This document shows positions 53,332 to 63,631 of a DNA stretch of 64,000 bases, piece by piece. The position numbers and the translations under genes are program-made. Source of the stretch: Shewanella sp. MTB7 (GTDB lineage: Bacteria; Pseudomonadota; Gammaproteobacteria; Enterobacterales; Shewanellaceae). Positions within the stretch are counted from its first letter, which is position 1. Each line of letters begins with the position of its first letter. Under the pieces are notes generated by a model. That model had not been told where the DNA came from. It searched no databases and saw only the letters and a list, made by a program, of their open reading frames with translations. The stretch is from assembly GCF_027571385.1 (NCBI RefSeq), contig NZ_CP085636.1, forward strand, positions 5,194,501-5,258,500. Direction: 5' to 3'.

Positions 53332-55542
53332 ATGCTAAAAAAAACAATACTATCTTTTATGATATCAGCGGTGATGGTCACTGCGACCTCCGCAGCCGCA
53401 AGTGAAACCCCAAAATCAAATCACTTTTGGTGGCCTGAGCAGTTAGATTTAACCCCTCTTCGAAATCATGCAGCCGAATCAAGCCCGATGAATAGCGAGT
53501 TTGATTATGCTGTAGAGTTCGAAAAACTGGATTTAGCGGCAGTTAAAAGCGACATCGATAAAGTACTCACCAATTCGCAAGATTGGTGGCCAGCAGATTA
53601 TGGTCATTACGGTCCCTTCTTTATTAGACTGGCTTGGCATGCAGCAGGAACCTATAGAACGCACGATGGTCGAGGCGGAGCTGGAGGTGGACAGCAGCGT
53701 TTTGACCCACTCAATAGTTGGCCAGACAATGTCAACTTGGACAAAGCAAGAAGGCTTTTGTGGCCCATAAAACAAAAATACGGCCAAAGTATCTCGTGGG
53801 CAGATCTGATTGCCTTAACCGGTAACGTTGCATTAGAATCAATGGGATTCAAGACCTATGGTTATGCTGGCGGTAGAGAGGATGATTGGGAACCTGATCT
53901 CGTCTATTGGGGGCCGGAGAGTAAGTTTCTAACCGATGAAAGACGTGATAAAAAAGGTAAACTTAAAGGCCCGCTAGCTGCGGTTGAAATGGGCCTTATC
54001 TACGTGAACCCTGTCGGCCCACACGGGAATCCTGATCCACTACTGGCCGCTAATGATATTAGAATGTCTTTTGGCCGTATGGCTATGAATGATGAAGAGA
54101 TTGTTGCGCTTATTGCCGGCGGACATACGTTCGGCAAAGCCCACGGGGCGGCAAAGCCTGACAAGTGTGTAGCAGCAGAACCCGCCGCTGCCGGTATTGA
54201 GGAGCAAGGTTTAGGTTGGAAGAACAAGTGTGATGAAGGTTCTGGCGCTGATACGATATCCAGTGGATTAGAAGGTGCATGGACAATTACACCAACACAA
54301 TGGACCACGAATTACCTCGATAACTTATTTACCTTTAACTGGGTTAAAACCAAGAGTCCAGCTGGCGCCATTCAATGGACACCCGATACCGATACCGCCT
54401 CAAAATTAGTTCCCGATGCCCATGATTCCACAAAGCGTCATGCCCCCATCATGTTCACGACCGATATCGCAATCAAAGAAGACCCTAAATTTAGAGCCAT
54501 TGCTGAGAGATTTAGAAAAGATCCGAAAGAGTATGAACTCGCTTTCGCGAAAGCATGGTTTAAGTTAAACCATCGCGATCTCGGGCCTAGATCTCGCTAT
54601 CTAGGTAATGAAGTCCCAACAGAAGTCCTCATGTGGCAAGACCCGATCCCAGAAGTAAACCATAAGCTCGTCAGCCAATCTGATATCACGAAATTAAAAT
54701 CTGAAATCATGAAGTCAGGTCTTTCAATTCAAGATCTTGTGCTTACCGCTTGGGCTTCTGCATCGAGCTACCGAGGAACCGATATGCGTGGCGGTGCAAA
54801 TGGCGCTCGCATCGGGCTTTCCCCGCAAAAAGATTGGCAAGTCAACAATCCTAAACAGCTAGCTAAAGTGTTAAAGACACTGGGGAAGATTAAAGATAAC
54901 TTTAATAAGAAATCTAAAAAGGTCAAAATTTCTCTTGCTGATATCATCGTATTAGGTGGTGCAGCAGCCATTGAGAAAGCAGTAAAAGAGGCTGGATTTA
55001 ATAATAAAGTGCCATTTGCCCCAGGCAGAATGGACTCAAGCCAAGCAATGACAGATGTTGCGTCTTTTGAAGTGCTTAACACCCCAGCTGATGGCTTTAG
55101 AAATTACTACTCTACGGACAGTACAAAGTCTCCTACTGAGATGTTAATTGATAAAGCGGATCTACTCACGTTGACGGTACCGGAGATGACAGCATTAGTC
55201 GGCGGGATGAGAGCATTATCTGCCAACGCTGATGGGTCTAACAATGGCGTGTTCACCGATAACCCTGGCGCGTTATCAAATGATTTTTTCGTCAACCTAC
55301 TCGACATGTCGGTTAAGTGGTCAAGGAAACCTGGCAGTGAAAACATCTATGAAGGATATGACAGAAAAACAGGCAAGCTAAAATGGACCGGCACACCTGT
55401 TGATCTCATTTTTGGCTCCAATACCGAGCTGCGTGCCATAAGCGAAGTGTATGCTTCTGCTGATGCCGAACAGATGTTTATTACTGACTTTATCGCAGCT
55501 TGGCACAAGGTCATGACAAATGACCGATTCAATCTGCAATAA
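53332..55542 (+). CDS. katG: Catalase-peroxidase KatG, exported form
   Basis: This 736-residue protein begins with a signal peptide ([20 protein letters not shown], then AAA), so it is periplasmic like KatP/KatG2. The distal haem pocket is Arg99-Leu-Ala-Trp102-His103, and the proximal His265 lies in [11 protein letters not shown]. The second, non-catalytic peroxidase domain is present ([15 protein letters not shown]) and the length is normal. A ribosome site, AACGGAG, precedes the ATG. Confidence 0.95.
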   Translation: MLKKTILSFMISAVMVTATSAAASETPKSNHFWWPEQLDLTPLRNHAAESSPMNSEFDYAVEFEKLDLAAVKSDIDKVLTNSQDWWPADYGHYGPFFIRLAWHAAGTYRTHDGRGGAGGGQQRFDPLNSWPDNVNLDKARRLLWPIKQKYGQSISWADLIALTGNVALESMGFKTYGYAGGREDDWEPDLVYWGPESKFLTDERRDKKGKLKGPLAAVEMGLIYVNPVGPHGNPDPLLAANDIRMSFGRMAMNDEEIVALIAGGHTFGKAHGAAKPDKCVAAEPAAAGIEEQGLGWKNKCDEGSGADTISSGLEGAWTITPTQWTTNYLDNLFTFNWVKTKSPAGAIQWTPDTDTASKLVPDAHDSTKRHAPIMFTTDIAIKEDPKFRAIAERFRKDPKEYELAFAKAWFKLNHRDLGPRSRYLGNEVPTEVLMWQDPIPEVNHKLVSQSDITKLKSEIMKSGLSIQDLVLTAWASASSYRGTDMRGGANGARIGLSPQKDWQVNNPKQLAKVLKTLGKIKDNFNKKSKKVKISLADIIVLGGAAAIEKAVKEAGFNNKVPFAPGRMDSSQAMTDVASFEVLNTPADGFRNYYSTDSTKSPTEMLIDKADLLTLTVPEMTALVGGMRALSANADGSNNGVFTDNPGALSNDFFVNLLDMSVKWSRKPGSENIYEGYDRKTGKLKWTGTPVDLIFGSNTELRAISEVYASADAEQMFITDFIAAWHKVMTNDRFNLQ

Positions 55543-55891
55543 AAGAAGATTAAGCCGTGCGTATTGGTAGCCTTATCATCACACGTTAAACATAGCCCTC
55601 CCCCATTATAAATACACTTTATTCTGGGGACTTGGCTATACACGAGAATGCAAAAAGCAGTAGACCTGCAACCCTATGAAGCCGACTTTAAAATTTACCT
55701 GATGGAGCAACTTCGCATTTCAGCAGACAGGACAAGACAAGTGTCGGATCGAGCACACCAAGCAGACTAAAATTAAGGAGTGTTAACCTGATCGTTAAAA
55801 TCTTCAAAACGAGCTATTTTTCGCACTTCATGATGCTATAGTCAGGCTATTACAAAATAATGAGTTTCAATTCACCGTTCAGGGGTTACCT
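55543..55891. other. 349-bp intergenic region after katG
   Basis: No clear gene or terminator is seen. A 40-codon frame at 55648-55770 (starts MQKAVDLQPYEADFKIYLME) has only a weak ribosome site and could be a gene remnant. Confidence 0.35.
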
Positions 55892-56155
55892 ATGTTAAAT
55901 GAGAATCATGCACTTATTTTTGACTTCCCAGAATTTAAACAAGACATTGTTTATTTGAATCATAAAGACGAAACATTCCAAACATTATCCAAACAATATC
56001 ACCTATTAGATTATGAAATTCGTGAACTAGAAGTAGCTGGCAGCCCAACCGATGATGAGCATATGCATCTGTTAAAAATAAAACGCGCGACTTTAAAAGA
56101 TGTATTATTTCAACTATTAAAAGATCACCACGACAAGGCAATATCAACAAATTAA
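55892..56155 (+). CDS. YdcH-like DUF465 small protein
   Basis: The 87-residue protein has a helical hairpin: HNHKDETFQTL-like start (here LNHKDETFQTLSKQYHLLDY), the central EIRELEVAGSPTDDEHMHLL, then LKIKRATLKDVLFQLL. This matches the DUF465/YdcH family of unknown function. A terminator hairpin follows. It is monocistronic. Confidence 0.82.
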   Translation: MLNENHALIFDFPEFKQDIVYLNHKDETFQTLSKQYHLLDYEIRELEVAGSPTDDEHMHLLKIKRATLKDVLFQLLKDHHDKAISTN

Positions 56156-56166
56156 ATCTAAAATAA

Positions 56167-56194
56167 GAGCTGGTAATGGATGGTACACCAGCTC
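56167..56194 (+). terminator. Terminator after the YdcH-like gene
   Basis: GAGCTGGT and ACCAGCTC form an 8-bp stem with a 12-nt loop followed by AGATTTTTG. The remaining ~280 bp up to 56473 show no gene. Confidence 0.65.
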
Positions 56195-56473
56195 AGATTT
56201 TTGTTGTTTATCACCTTATCAGTTCACTTACTAAGCATCATGACTTCAGCTCGTTACTCGCCTTCAACTGATAATACCAACCCCCATCAACATTAGCGCA
56301 ATGTAAACGAACGCTCTTTTTTATTAGTGCTTTGATATGAAGATCAAATAGAACAGTTGCCCAATTCAACATAAATCAGTATGTTTTATATGATATTGGA
56401 CAGTACCAATATATTGCACTAACTCGACTTACCATCGAAATTAAACCAAAAAATAATAGAAAAGGAATTTATT

Positions 56474-56848
56474 ATGTCATGGGATATTAATAATGTAGCT
56501 CATCGTCTCTTGTGGAGATTTTCTCGTTCAATGCATGTTGATTACGTGCTCTCAATGGATCCACCAACCACTTTTAAACAAGGAGGTGAATGGACCAATT
56601 CCTTTGTCATTGAAGTTGCTTACGGTGCGGGAGCAGCAATGGTTCGTTCCCATGCTGAACAGTTCGCGTTGAAGTTTAATGCATGGATGATCATTCAAAA
56701 AGATGCTCAATATGAAGATGATTATACTAAGGATATGGCTATTAATGAATTATCTGACAGTCTAAGTGTTGCAGGCAGCAAATTGAGCTCCGTAGCTGAC
56801 ACAGTCAATAAAATATACTTATGTGTTGGTGAGGTGAAGGATGCATAA
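56474..56848 (+). CDS. Unknown protein, paired with an outer-membrane barrel gene
   Basis: This 124-residue protein has no signal peptide, with a MSWDINNVAHRLLWRFSRSM start and a weakly hydrophobic stretch near VIEVAYGAGAAMV. The end overlaps the next start by 8 bp (coupled). A strong ribosome site, AAAGGAA, precedes it. The family is not recognised. Confidence 0.6.
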   Translation: MSWDINNVAHRLLWRFSRSMHVDYVLSMDPPTTFKQGGEWTNSFVIEVAYGAGAAMVRSHAEQFALKFNAWMIIQKDAQYEDDYTKDMAINELSDSLSVAGSKLSSVADTVNKIYLCVGEVKDA

Positions 56849-57980
56849 ATTCATATTAGGTGTATTACTCGCAACCCAATCAATTAATCTTGCTTTCGCT
56901 GATGATGAATTTGAAAAGTCATCTCAAATACTCTGCCCTAGTTACTTGAATGAAACGCTTTGTACTGAACGTTTAGCCATGTTTAAAGAAGTCATGCTCA
57001 GTGAACCTAGCAACTTTGAAGAATTTTCTGATCAATTCAAAGCGTCTTTGGCCAAGAGAGTTAATGACTCCGAGGTGATGAACGATCTCTTATCCAGCCC
57101 ATTTATGCGAGATAAGCTCAGCGCCTTACCTTTAGAGTTAGAATTTAAAATGTTGGACCGAAAGGAAGGTGATTCAGTCATAGGTCTAGGATTTAACTAC
57201 TCAAGGTCTTTTAGTCGAAAAAACTTTGAAAGTGAGGGGAAATATAACACTTCCTTTCAATTTGCCTTTGATTTAAATGGCGTGGTCACACAAAATGCCG
57301 ATGAAAACCCAACTAACTTTATCGTCTCAAAACTATCGGCTTACGGCAGTCTTGTGCCCTCTTTCAATTTAAATAAAGTCACTGTTGCAACCGTTCCTGA
57401 TATTTGTGAAACTGCTGAATATGTTAACGACCGTGATTGTATTTTGTATGACGCAAATCAAATCAATGCATTTTTTGAACCTATTGCCAGCGCCTTTTAT
57501 TTAGATTATGGCTTAGATATAGGTTACGAGACAGATCAATCATTTGAGGCATCAAACACAACAATTGGTGGCTTTCTAAATCTGGGCTATGAAGATTTTT
57601 CTAGAGACAGTTTTATGGGTTACTACAGCATTCGCCCCTCAATTCGCCTTGCTGTTGAACAAATAGCACCTTCTGACGAGACTCCAAGGGCGCTATTAGG
57701 TGAAGATGATTCGTACCAACGACTATATGGCGAAGCCTCAATTGTGTTGCCTTTACAGAATTTCATCAATATTCCCTACTACTTTAATTTCAGTTATCGG
57801 GCTTATGAAGAGATGAGTGCTTCAAACATTGTAAAAGATGCAAATTTAGATGCATTTCAATTGCGTACATATAGTTTGGTGACCCCATTTGGTGTAGCAC
57901 TTAGCTACACTTCTGGCCGGCTCCCCTTTGGTGTAGAAAATGAGAAAACGGTTGAATTAGGTTATAAGATTTATTTCTAA
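56841..57980 (+). CDS. Outer-membrane beta-barrel-like protein
   Basis: The 379-residue protein has a signal peptide ending AFA (residue ~20). The N-terminal ~100 residues are helical with two Cys, then come alternating strands (GLGFNYSRSF, SFQFAFDLNG, ALSYTSGRLPFG) ending in the terminal Phe (VELGYKIYF). This suggests a beta-barrel with a helical periplasmic plug or cap. The function is unknown. Confidence 0.65.
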   Translation: MHKFILGVLLATQSINLAFADDEFEKSSQILCPSYLNETLCTERLAMFKEVMLSEPSNFEEFSDQFKASLAKRVNDSEVMNDLLSSPFMRDKLSALPLELEFKMLDRKEGDSVIGLGFNYSRSFSRKNFESEGKYNTSFQFAFDLNGVVTQNADENPTNFIVSKLSAYGSLVPSFNLNKVTVATVPDICETAEYVNDRDCILYDANQINAFFEPIASAFYLDYGLDIGYETDQSFEASNTTIGGFLNLGYEDFSRDSFMGYYSIRPSIRLAVEQIAPSDETPRALLGEDDSYQRLYGEASIVLPLQNFINIPYYFNFSYRAYEEMSASNIVKDANLDAFQLRTYSLVTPFGVALSYTSGRLPFGVENEKTVELGYKIYF

Positions 57981-57999
57981 CCCTTAAGCGCCTTTATTG

Positions 58000-58268
58000 T
58001 AATACCAGTCGGTATAAAGATGTGATCACCCAGCGAGAATTTAGCGCTTCGGAGGCAAGACAGCGAGTGAAGAGCATAGTTATTCTACGTTCAAGCTCGT
58101 TAACGCAGCATCAGATGCGCTAAAACTCGCCTTTTAGGCGGCTTTTTGGCTGCCTACTTCTGCGTTAAATGAATTCACAAGGGAATAACCATTCCATCAT
58201 CCATTCGCCTTGAATTAGTTTGCCAAAAAGACTCTGAGTAGATCACTTTCTTATACTGATTGGTATAA
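58000..58268. repeat. MITE-like repeat element (269 bp)
   Basis: It is bounded by imperfect terminal inverted repeats: TAATACCAGTCGGTATAA on the left and TTATACTGATTGGTATAA on the right. The interior is GC-richer, with small hairpins and no reading frame. It occupies most of the gap 57981-58445. Similar TACCAATC-type ends occur in non-autonomous elements of marine gammaproteobacteria (recollection, not checked). Confidence 0.5.
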
Positions 58269-58460
58269 TGCGCTGATTTTTATCTTGTTTAACTGCCTTT
58301 TCATCAAAACTCTTCCCATATAAGTTCTCTGCTTTAATCAGAAACGCACCCCAAGCATGTAACCAAATCTTGATCAATTTGTAAAAAAATGTAAAACTAC
58401 TTGTTTCATTTATATGATAAATGATATTTATTTGGTTAACTCAATTTGGGATACCCGATA

Positions 58461-59972
58461 ATGAAAATACCGATTAAAAAAATGACCATCAACATTACGA
58501 CTTCGTTACGCTGGCCAGCAATGGGTCTTCTATTGTGGGGCTCAGCTATCGCAGCTGAGCAAACTCAACCCAATGTGGTCGTGGTCTTAGCCGATGATAT
58601 GGGGTTTGGTCATGTGGCAATGAACCTAGATTTAGCAACTGCTGATAGCTATAACCCACAGAACCTTAAGCGTGACAGCGCGCGTCACACTCCGTCATTA
58701 GCACGAGAATATGCTCAGAAAGCCACCCCTATGCTGACTCAACTAGCCAGTGAAGGGGTAAGATTTACCAATGCCTATGTGCCTAGCCCTTTGTGTGGTC
58801 CCAGCCGAGCAGCCTTGATGACAGCTCGTTATCCTCAACGCTTTGGCGTATATAATAATGCCGATGTTAAAGCCGCTGGCGTCCCTGTTTCTGAGAATAT
58901 ACTAGCCAATAATTTCCGAAAAGCTGGCTATCGCACAGCTGCCATCGGCAAGTGGCATCTAACCAAAGGTAATGATAAAGGTACTGATGAGTTACCTCAG
59001 CATCCACTCGACAGGGGCTTTGACTACTTTTTTGGTTTTGACCGCTCTGGCACGCCTTATTATGGTTCCAAGATACTCAAAAAAAATCGTAAGCCGGTTA
59101 AGGCTGAAGGGTACCTCACCGATCAATTGACCGATCATGCGCTGGAGTTCATCAACAGCGATAAGGAGAAACCCTTCTTCCTCTACATGGCTTATAACGC
59201 GGTTCATGGACCATTAAACAAACCTGCACCTAAACAATACCAACAAGCCTTCAATAGTGGCGATAGGTATCTGGATAACTTCTATGCCTATCTTTATGCC
59301 TTAGATCAAGGTGTCGCCAAAATCGTCAGGCAACTAGAGAAAAATGGCCAGCTAGACAACACCATTATAATGTTTCTTAGCGACAACGGCGCTCCCGGCG
59401 GTAAACCATTTCCATTGCCGGCGAATGCACCATTTACAGGGTATAAAGGTCAGGTTTGGCAGGGTGGAACTCGGGTGCCTGTTGTCATTTGGGGCCCGGA
59501 ACATCTGGTGAAAGGGGGGCGTGTGGATGAATCAGTGATCTCCTCCATGGATCTGTTGCCAACAGCATTAGCAGCGACGGGAGCATCATTGCCTGACAAT
59601 TTGGACGGTAAAAATCTATTGCCTAAACTTAAGCAGGCAAAAGATGACTACCGACAGTTATTTTGGGCCAGTCAATTATCCCATCACTGGGGTTTTATTC
59701 GCGATGCAAAGGGTAAAAAGATTGAAGATAAATCGACAGCCGAACCTGCCTGGGCGGTGCGCAGCGGCAACTGGATGTTACGTTATTGGGCTGATAGTCA
59801 GTCAACAGAATTATTTGATATGACCTTAGATCATGGCGAAAGACAAGATATAGCTAACATGCACCCTGCAGTAGTGAAGCAACTGACGGCTGACTATAAA
59901 GTCTGGTTCGACACTTTAGCTAAACCTGCCGGTTGGCAAGCAAGTTATTGGGAAAGGTTGCGGATTAAATAG
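58461..59972 (+). CDS. Secreted type I sulfatase
   Basis: The 503-residue protein has an N-terminal signal sequence (to AIAAEQ). The sulfatase signature is C112-G-P-S-R (PLCGPSRAALMTARYPQRFG), whose Cys is converted to formylglycine. The metal-binding LADDMGFGH and FLSDNGAPGG and the GKWHL motif are all present. It acts in the periplasm or outside the cell on a sulfated sugar. The ATG at 58461 is preferred to an in-frame TTG at 58446. It is likely co-transcribed with the next sulfatase. Confidence 0.92.
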   Translation: MKIPIKKMTINITTSLRWPAMGLLLWGSAIAAEQTQPNVVVVLADDMGFGHVAMNLDLATADSYNPQNLKRDSARHTPSLAREYAQKATPMLTQLASEGVRFTNAYVPSPLCGPSRAALMTARYPQRFGVYNNADVKAAGVPVSENILANNFRKAGYRTAAIGKWHLTKGNDKGTDELPQHPLDRGFDYFFGFDRSGTPYYGSKILKKNRKPVKAEGYLTDQLTDHALEFINSDKEKPFFLYMAYNAVHGPLNKPAPKQYQQAFNSGDRYLDNFYAYLYALDQGVAKIVRQLEKNGQLDNTIIMFLSDNGAPGGKPFPLPANAPFTGYKGQVWQGGTRVPVVIWGPEHLVKGGRVDESVISSMDLLPTALAATGASLPDNLDGKNLLPKLKQAKDDYRQLFWASQLSHHWGFIRDAKGKKIEDKSTAEPAWAVRSGNWMLRYWADSQSTELFDMTLDHGERQDIANMHPAVVKQLTADYKVWFDTLAKPAGWQASYWERLRIK

Positions 59973-60064
59973 CGCCATCAGAGCCGGATCCTTTGAGGTC
60001 CGGCTTGGTGCTAACCAAGCTATTTTGATGGTGTTACTTAATACAAATAGATGGAAAAACAGTG

Positions 60065-61531
60065 ATGAAAAAAACGTTCTCTTTATTATTAAGCAGTCTG
60101 CTCAGCGTGGGAGTCGGTGCCCACCAGTTGGAGCCACTGCACACGTTAGAGGCACAAACATCTGCTGTTAATTCTTCTCAGCAACCTCACAATGTGCTGC
60201 TGCTGTTAATCGACGATCTAGGCTGGACCGATTTAGGCGCTTATGGTAGTCAATATCACGAATCCCCCAATATTGACGCACTGGCTTCAAAAAGTCGTTT
60301 GTATACACAAGCCTATGCGTCGTCACCTGTTTGTTCGCCAACTCGAGCGGCGTTGTTGACTGGAAAGCATCCCAGCAGATTGAAAATCACCACTCATTTT
60401 CCCGGCCATAAAGAAAAAACACCCAAGCTGCAAGAACCCTGGAAAACAGACCACCTAGCCTTATCTGAGTTTACCCTCGCAGAGGCTTTCCAATCACGTG
60501 GTTACAGTACATTTTTTGCGGGAAAGTGGCATTTGGGCGGTGAAGGAAAGTTACCCACAGATCAGGGTTTTGATATCAATATTGGCGGCTTTAACAAAGG
60601 CTCTCCCAGAGGCGGTTACTACGATCCCTACAAAAATCCTAATTTGCCAAACCGTACCCCTGGCGAGCATCTAACCAAGCGACTTACAGATGAGACCATC
60701 GATTTTCTCAAGCAAGATCATAATGAACCATTTTTTGCCTTGCTGTCGTATTACGCGGTGCATACACCACTGGAGGCTGGGCCGGATAAACATGAGTACT
60801 TTGAAAAGAAAGCCAATAAAGTCGCTGGCGCTAAGGCTTTTTTGATTGATACAGATCACGATAGTCGCACTCAGCTTAACCAAGTCGATGCAAAATACGC
60901 ATCTATGATTTGGGCAGTCGATAAGTCTGTGGGGCGTATACTCGCAGCACTGGAACAACAGGGGCTGGATAAAAACACCCTAGTGGTATTAACGTCTGAT
61001 AACGGCGGCTTCTCTACTCGCAAGCAGGGAGACACGAGAGTGACAGCTACCGCCAATTTACCTCTACGTTCTGGCAAAGGGTGGATCTATGAGGGAGGCA
61101 TTCGTATCCCGTTATTGATCCATCAACCGGGTCAACAAATACAGAGCCAACATGACACCTTAACGACAACCGTCGATCTTTACCCTACATTAACTGCAGT
61201 CGCGGGTGCTAAAACAGCAAAGAATATTGATGGTACTGACTTATTGATGCTGGATAACAACCCCGATATTGCCCGTCAACGCCCTGTTGTTTGGCATCAT
61301 CCTCATTATCACGGCAGTGGTAATACACCCAGTGAAGCTATTCGTGTTGGTGATTGGAAACTGTTGCATTTTTATGAGCACGATACTGTCGAGCTATACA
61401 ATCTTAAACAGGATATCGCTGAGCAAGTTAATCTAGCGGACAGTGAGCCTGAAAAAAAGCGCCAGTTACTGAACTTGTTGGATGAATGGTACACAGATAA
61501 TGACATAGAAAGAGTCAGTCTTATTGAATAG
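60065..61531 (+). CDS. Secreted type I sulfatase (second)
   Basis: The 488-residue protein has a signal peptide (to VGAHQ), LLLIDDLGWTDLG, the signature C90-S-P-T-R (PVCSPTRAALLTGKHPSRL), GKWHLGG and VLTSDNGGF. It is clearly a different subfamily from the first sulfatase, so the pair probably removes sulfate from different positions. A formylglycine-generating or anaerobic maturase is required but is not in the window. Confidence 0.92.
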   Translation: MKKTFSLLLSSLLSVGVGAHQLEPLHTLEAQTSAVNSSQQPHNVLLLLIDDLGWTDLGAYGSQYHESPNIDALASKSRLYTQAYASSPVCSPTRAALLTGKHPSRLKITTHFPGHKEKTPKLQEPWKTDHLALSEFTLAEAFQSRGYSTFFAGKWHLGGEGKLPTDQGFDINIGGFNKGSPRGGYYDPYKNPNLPNRTPGEHLTKRLTDETIDFLKQDHNEPFFALLSYYAVHTPLEAGPDKHEYFEKKANKVAGAKAFLIDTDHDSRTQLNQVDAKYASMIWAVDKSVGRILAALEQQGLDKNTLVVLTSDNGGFSTRKQGDTRVTATANLPLRSGKGWIYEGGIRIPLLIHQPGQQIQSQHDTLTTTVDLYPTLTAVAGAKTAKNIDGTDLLMLDNNPDIARQRPVVWHHPHYHGSGNTPSEAIRVGDWKLLHFYEHDTVELYNLKQDIAEQVNLADSEPEKKRQLLNLLDEWYTDNDIERVSLIE

Positions 61532-61588
61532 GTAATACCAATCTAGGCTGACTGGAAACGCTCTAAAAATCAGTCAGTTTCAACAGAA

Positions 61589-61617
61589 AAAAACGCCACT
61601 GAATACAGTGACGTTTT
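61589..61617. terminator. Bidirectional terminator
   Basis: AAAACGCCACTG pairs with CAGTGACGTTTT (one mismatch) around AATA, flanked by A- and T-tracts, between convergent sulfatase and regulator genes. Confidence 0.7.
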
Positions 61618-61650
61618 AAGACTGCGAGTATTGTATTTCAAGCAATTGAT

Positions 61651-62388
61651 TTAGTTTAGTTGTATATCAGGCACAGGTGTTGTTCGTTCGATAAACTGAG
61701 ACTCAATAAGTTCAAGCGCTTCATCCAAGATCTCTTTTGATGCTTTATAAGCGGCGTCACTGTCTCGAGATTTAATGGTATCCAAAATATGTTGATGCTT
61801 GATCACATCAGCACCCGGGACACCTTTAATTTTATTGGTGTAACGGATACTAACTCTTAATGCCGTCGCGATAAAGTTGGTGAGCTGGTAGAAAAAACGA
61901 TTACAGCTTGCTTCAAGAATTGCGGTATGAAATGCAATATCAGCTTCTAACGGATCATCTAAACCATTATCGGCATCACGCATTCTATCCAGCGCATTCT
62001 CAATGTTTCGCAGTTGTTCGGCATTGGCTTGTAGAGCAGCTAATGCGCAAGCTTGAGGCTCAATTGCCACTCTCATCTGAGTAAACTCATGTAAAAGCTG
62101 AATCGAGGGTTTACTGCTTAAAATCCAGCTTAAAACATCTGTATCGAATAGATTCCAATTGTGTTCTGGCATCACGCGGATACCTTGCTTAGGGCGTGAA
62201 GAGATGAGTCCCTTGGCTGACAGCATTTTCACAGCTTCCCGAGTTGCGCTCCGGCTCACACTGTATATAGAACAGAGTTCAGCTTCTGATGGGAGGCCAC
62301 TTCCTACAGAATAACGGCCCTTAACAATCTCCATCCCAAGATCATGGGAGAGTTGATGAGTTAAATTGTGTTTCTCACGTAGATTCAT
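61651..62388 (-). CDS. GntR-family regulator with FCD domain (FadR/DgoR type)
   Basis: The protein has 245 residues from the ATG at 62388 (AAGAG upstream); an ATG at 62406 would add six. The N-terminal winged helix is SGLPSEAELCSIYSVSRSAT-REAVKML. A C-terminal helical FCD ligand domain follows, with the metal/ligand pattern AFHTAILEAS and later KHQHILDTI. It lies next to, and is divergent from, the SDR/dgoK operon, so it is the likely repressor responding to a sugar acid. Confidence 0.88.
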   Translation of the reverse strand: MNLREKHNLTHQLSHDLGMEIVKGRYSVGSGLPSEAELCSIYSVSRSATREAVKMLSAKGLISSRPKQGIRVMPEHNWNLFDTDVLSWILSSKPSIQLLHEFTQMRVAIEPQACALAALQANAEQLRNIENALDRMRDADNGLDDPLEADIAFHTAILEASCNRFFYQLTNFIATALRVSIRYTNKIKGVPGADVIKHQHILDTIKSRDSDAAYKASKEILDEALELIESQFIERTTPVPDIQLN

Positions 62389-62406
62389 AATACTCTTATT
62401 TATCAT

Positions 62407-62842
62407 GTAAATAGCTGATGCATTTCCCTTTTATGACAATGCTATTAACGTCAGGGGTTAGCTCATACTACCTCAGATGTAAGCCTCTGGAAAACAAGTA
62501 AATCAAAAAACGTCATGAATATAAGCGTTACAGGTAGAAGCTGTAGTGAAAAATAGAAAGAAGTTGACTTAATGTTAAATATAGTATTAATATGATAATA
62601 GGGCAAGGAGATGATAATACAGACACTGTTAAAATAATTATATTAAATAATTTTAAACTTAGTGATTAATAGTATTTACCTACTGATCATCATCAAAAAC
62701 TCACTAACAAGCAATGAGTTAAAGGTATTTCAATTGATTTATTGTCAGTGTGGTGGACGAAAGATGGCCTTTTTAAACCGAGTTTAATTGGTTGAAAAAG
62801 TTGCAAAAATGAACAAGCTGATACAGCTTTTCATTAGGGCCA
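62407..62842. promoter_or_regulatory. Divergent promoter region, regulator / sugar-acid operon
   Basis: This 436-bp AT-rich region has no gene. It should contain the operator of the GntR-type regulator. AGCTGATGCAT (62413 region) and AGCTGATACAG (62816 region) are similar short motifs near the two ends, but an operator cannot be assigned with confidence. Confidence 0.35.
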
Positions 62843-62860
62843 TTGATTAGGAGAAGAACT

Positions 62861-63628
62861 ATGACCATCTCACAGCTTGATTACCGGCTTGGCGGACGCG
62901 GTGTATTTGTAACCGGAGGCGCTACCGGGATCGGGGCTGCACTTGTAAAAGCATTTATTGAGCAGGGAGCCAATGTTGTTTTTGTGGATATTAACAACGG
63001 AGCTGGTGAGGCTCTGTTACATGAACTGATGCCTAAAGCTGATCAGCAATTGCGTTTTTTACCACTGGATGTAACCGACACACAGCTACTGCAGCAAACC
63101 ATCGCAGAACAAGCCGCGTTATTAGGACGCTTGGATGTCATGATTAATAACGTTGGCAACGATAATCGACATGATGCAGCAGAATTGGATGAACAGGACT
63201 GGATGCAGTGTATGGCAATTAATCTGCATCCTGCATTTTTTTCATCCCAAGCAGCCTTTAAGGCGATGAAAGAAGCCCAGTCAGGAGTAATACTCAATTT
63301 CAGTTCCAACATGGCCTATATCGGCGAACGTAATATGGCGGGTTACATCACAGCTAAAGCTGGGCTTGCTGGGATGACTAAAGCCTTGGCAAAGGATTAT
63401 GGTGGTGACCACGTCAGAGTTAATGCCATTGTGCCTGGCTGGGTAGCCACAGAGCGTCAACTAGAGCAATGGCTGTCACCTGAACAAGAGCAACAACTAA
63501 TGGAAATGGTTGCCATACAGAAACGTATTACACCAGAGGAGATTGCCCGTTTGGCACTGTTTTTAGCCTCTGATGACAGCACATTTATCACTGGTCAGTG
63601 CATGGTGATTGACGGAGGCAGAATATAA
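62861..63628 (+). CDS. Short-chain dehydrogenase/reductase, probable sugar dehydrogenase
   Basis: The 255-residue protein has the NAD-binding motif TGGATGIG near residue 20, NNVGN, catalytic Ser (NFSSNM) and YITAK (Tyr-x-x-x-Lys), and the C-terminal TGQCMVIDGG. AGGAG precedes the ATG at 62861. The next gene is a KDGal kinase-like gene, so it is probably the dehydrogenase that starts oxidative catabolism of a galactose-type (or fucose-type) sugar. Confidence 0.88.
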   Translation: MTISQLDYRLGGRGVFVTGGATGIGAALVKAFIEQGANVVFVDINNGAGEALLHELMPKADQQLRFLPLDVTDTQLLQQTIAEQAALLGRLDVMINNVGNDNRHDAAELDEQDWMQCMAINLHPAFFSSQAAFKAMKEAQSGVILNFSSNMAYIGERNMAGYITAKAGLAGMTKALAKDYGGDHVRVNAIVPGWVATERQLEQWLSPEQEQQLMEMVAIQKRITPEEIARLALFLASDDSTFITGQCMVIDGGRI

Positions 63629-63631
63629 GTG

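Noticed and set aside
55648..55770. A 40-residue gene after katG
   Set aside because: Weak ribosome site, no recognised homology and no coupling to a neighbour; left as an intergenic remark.
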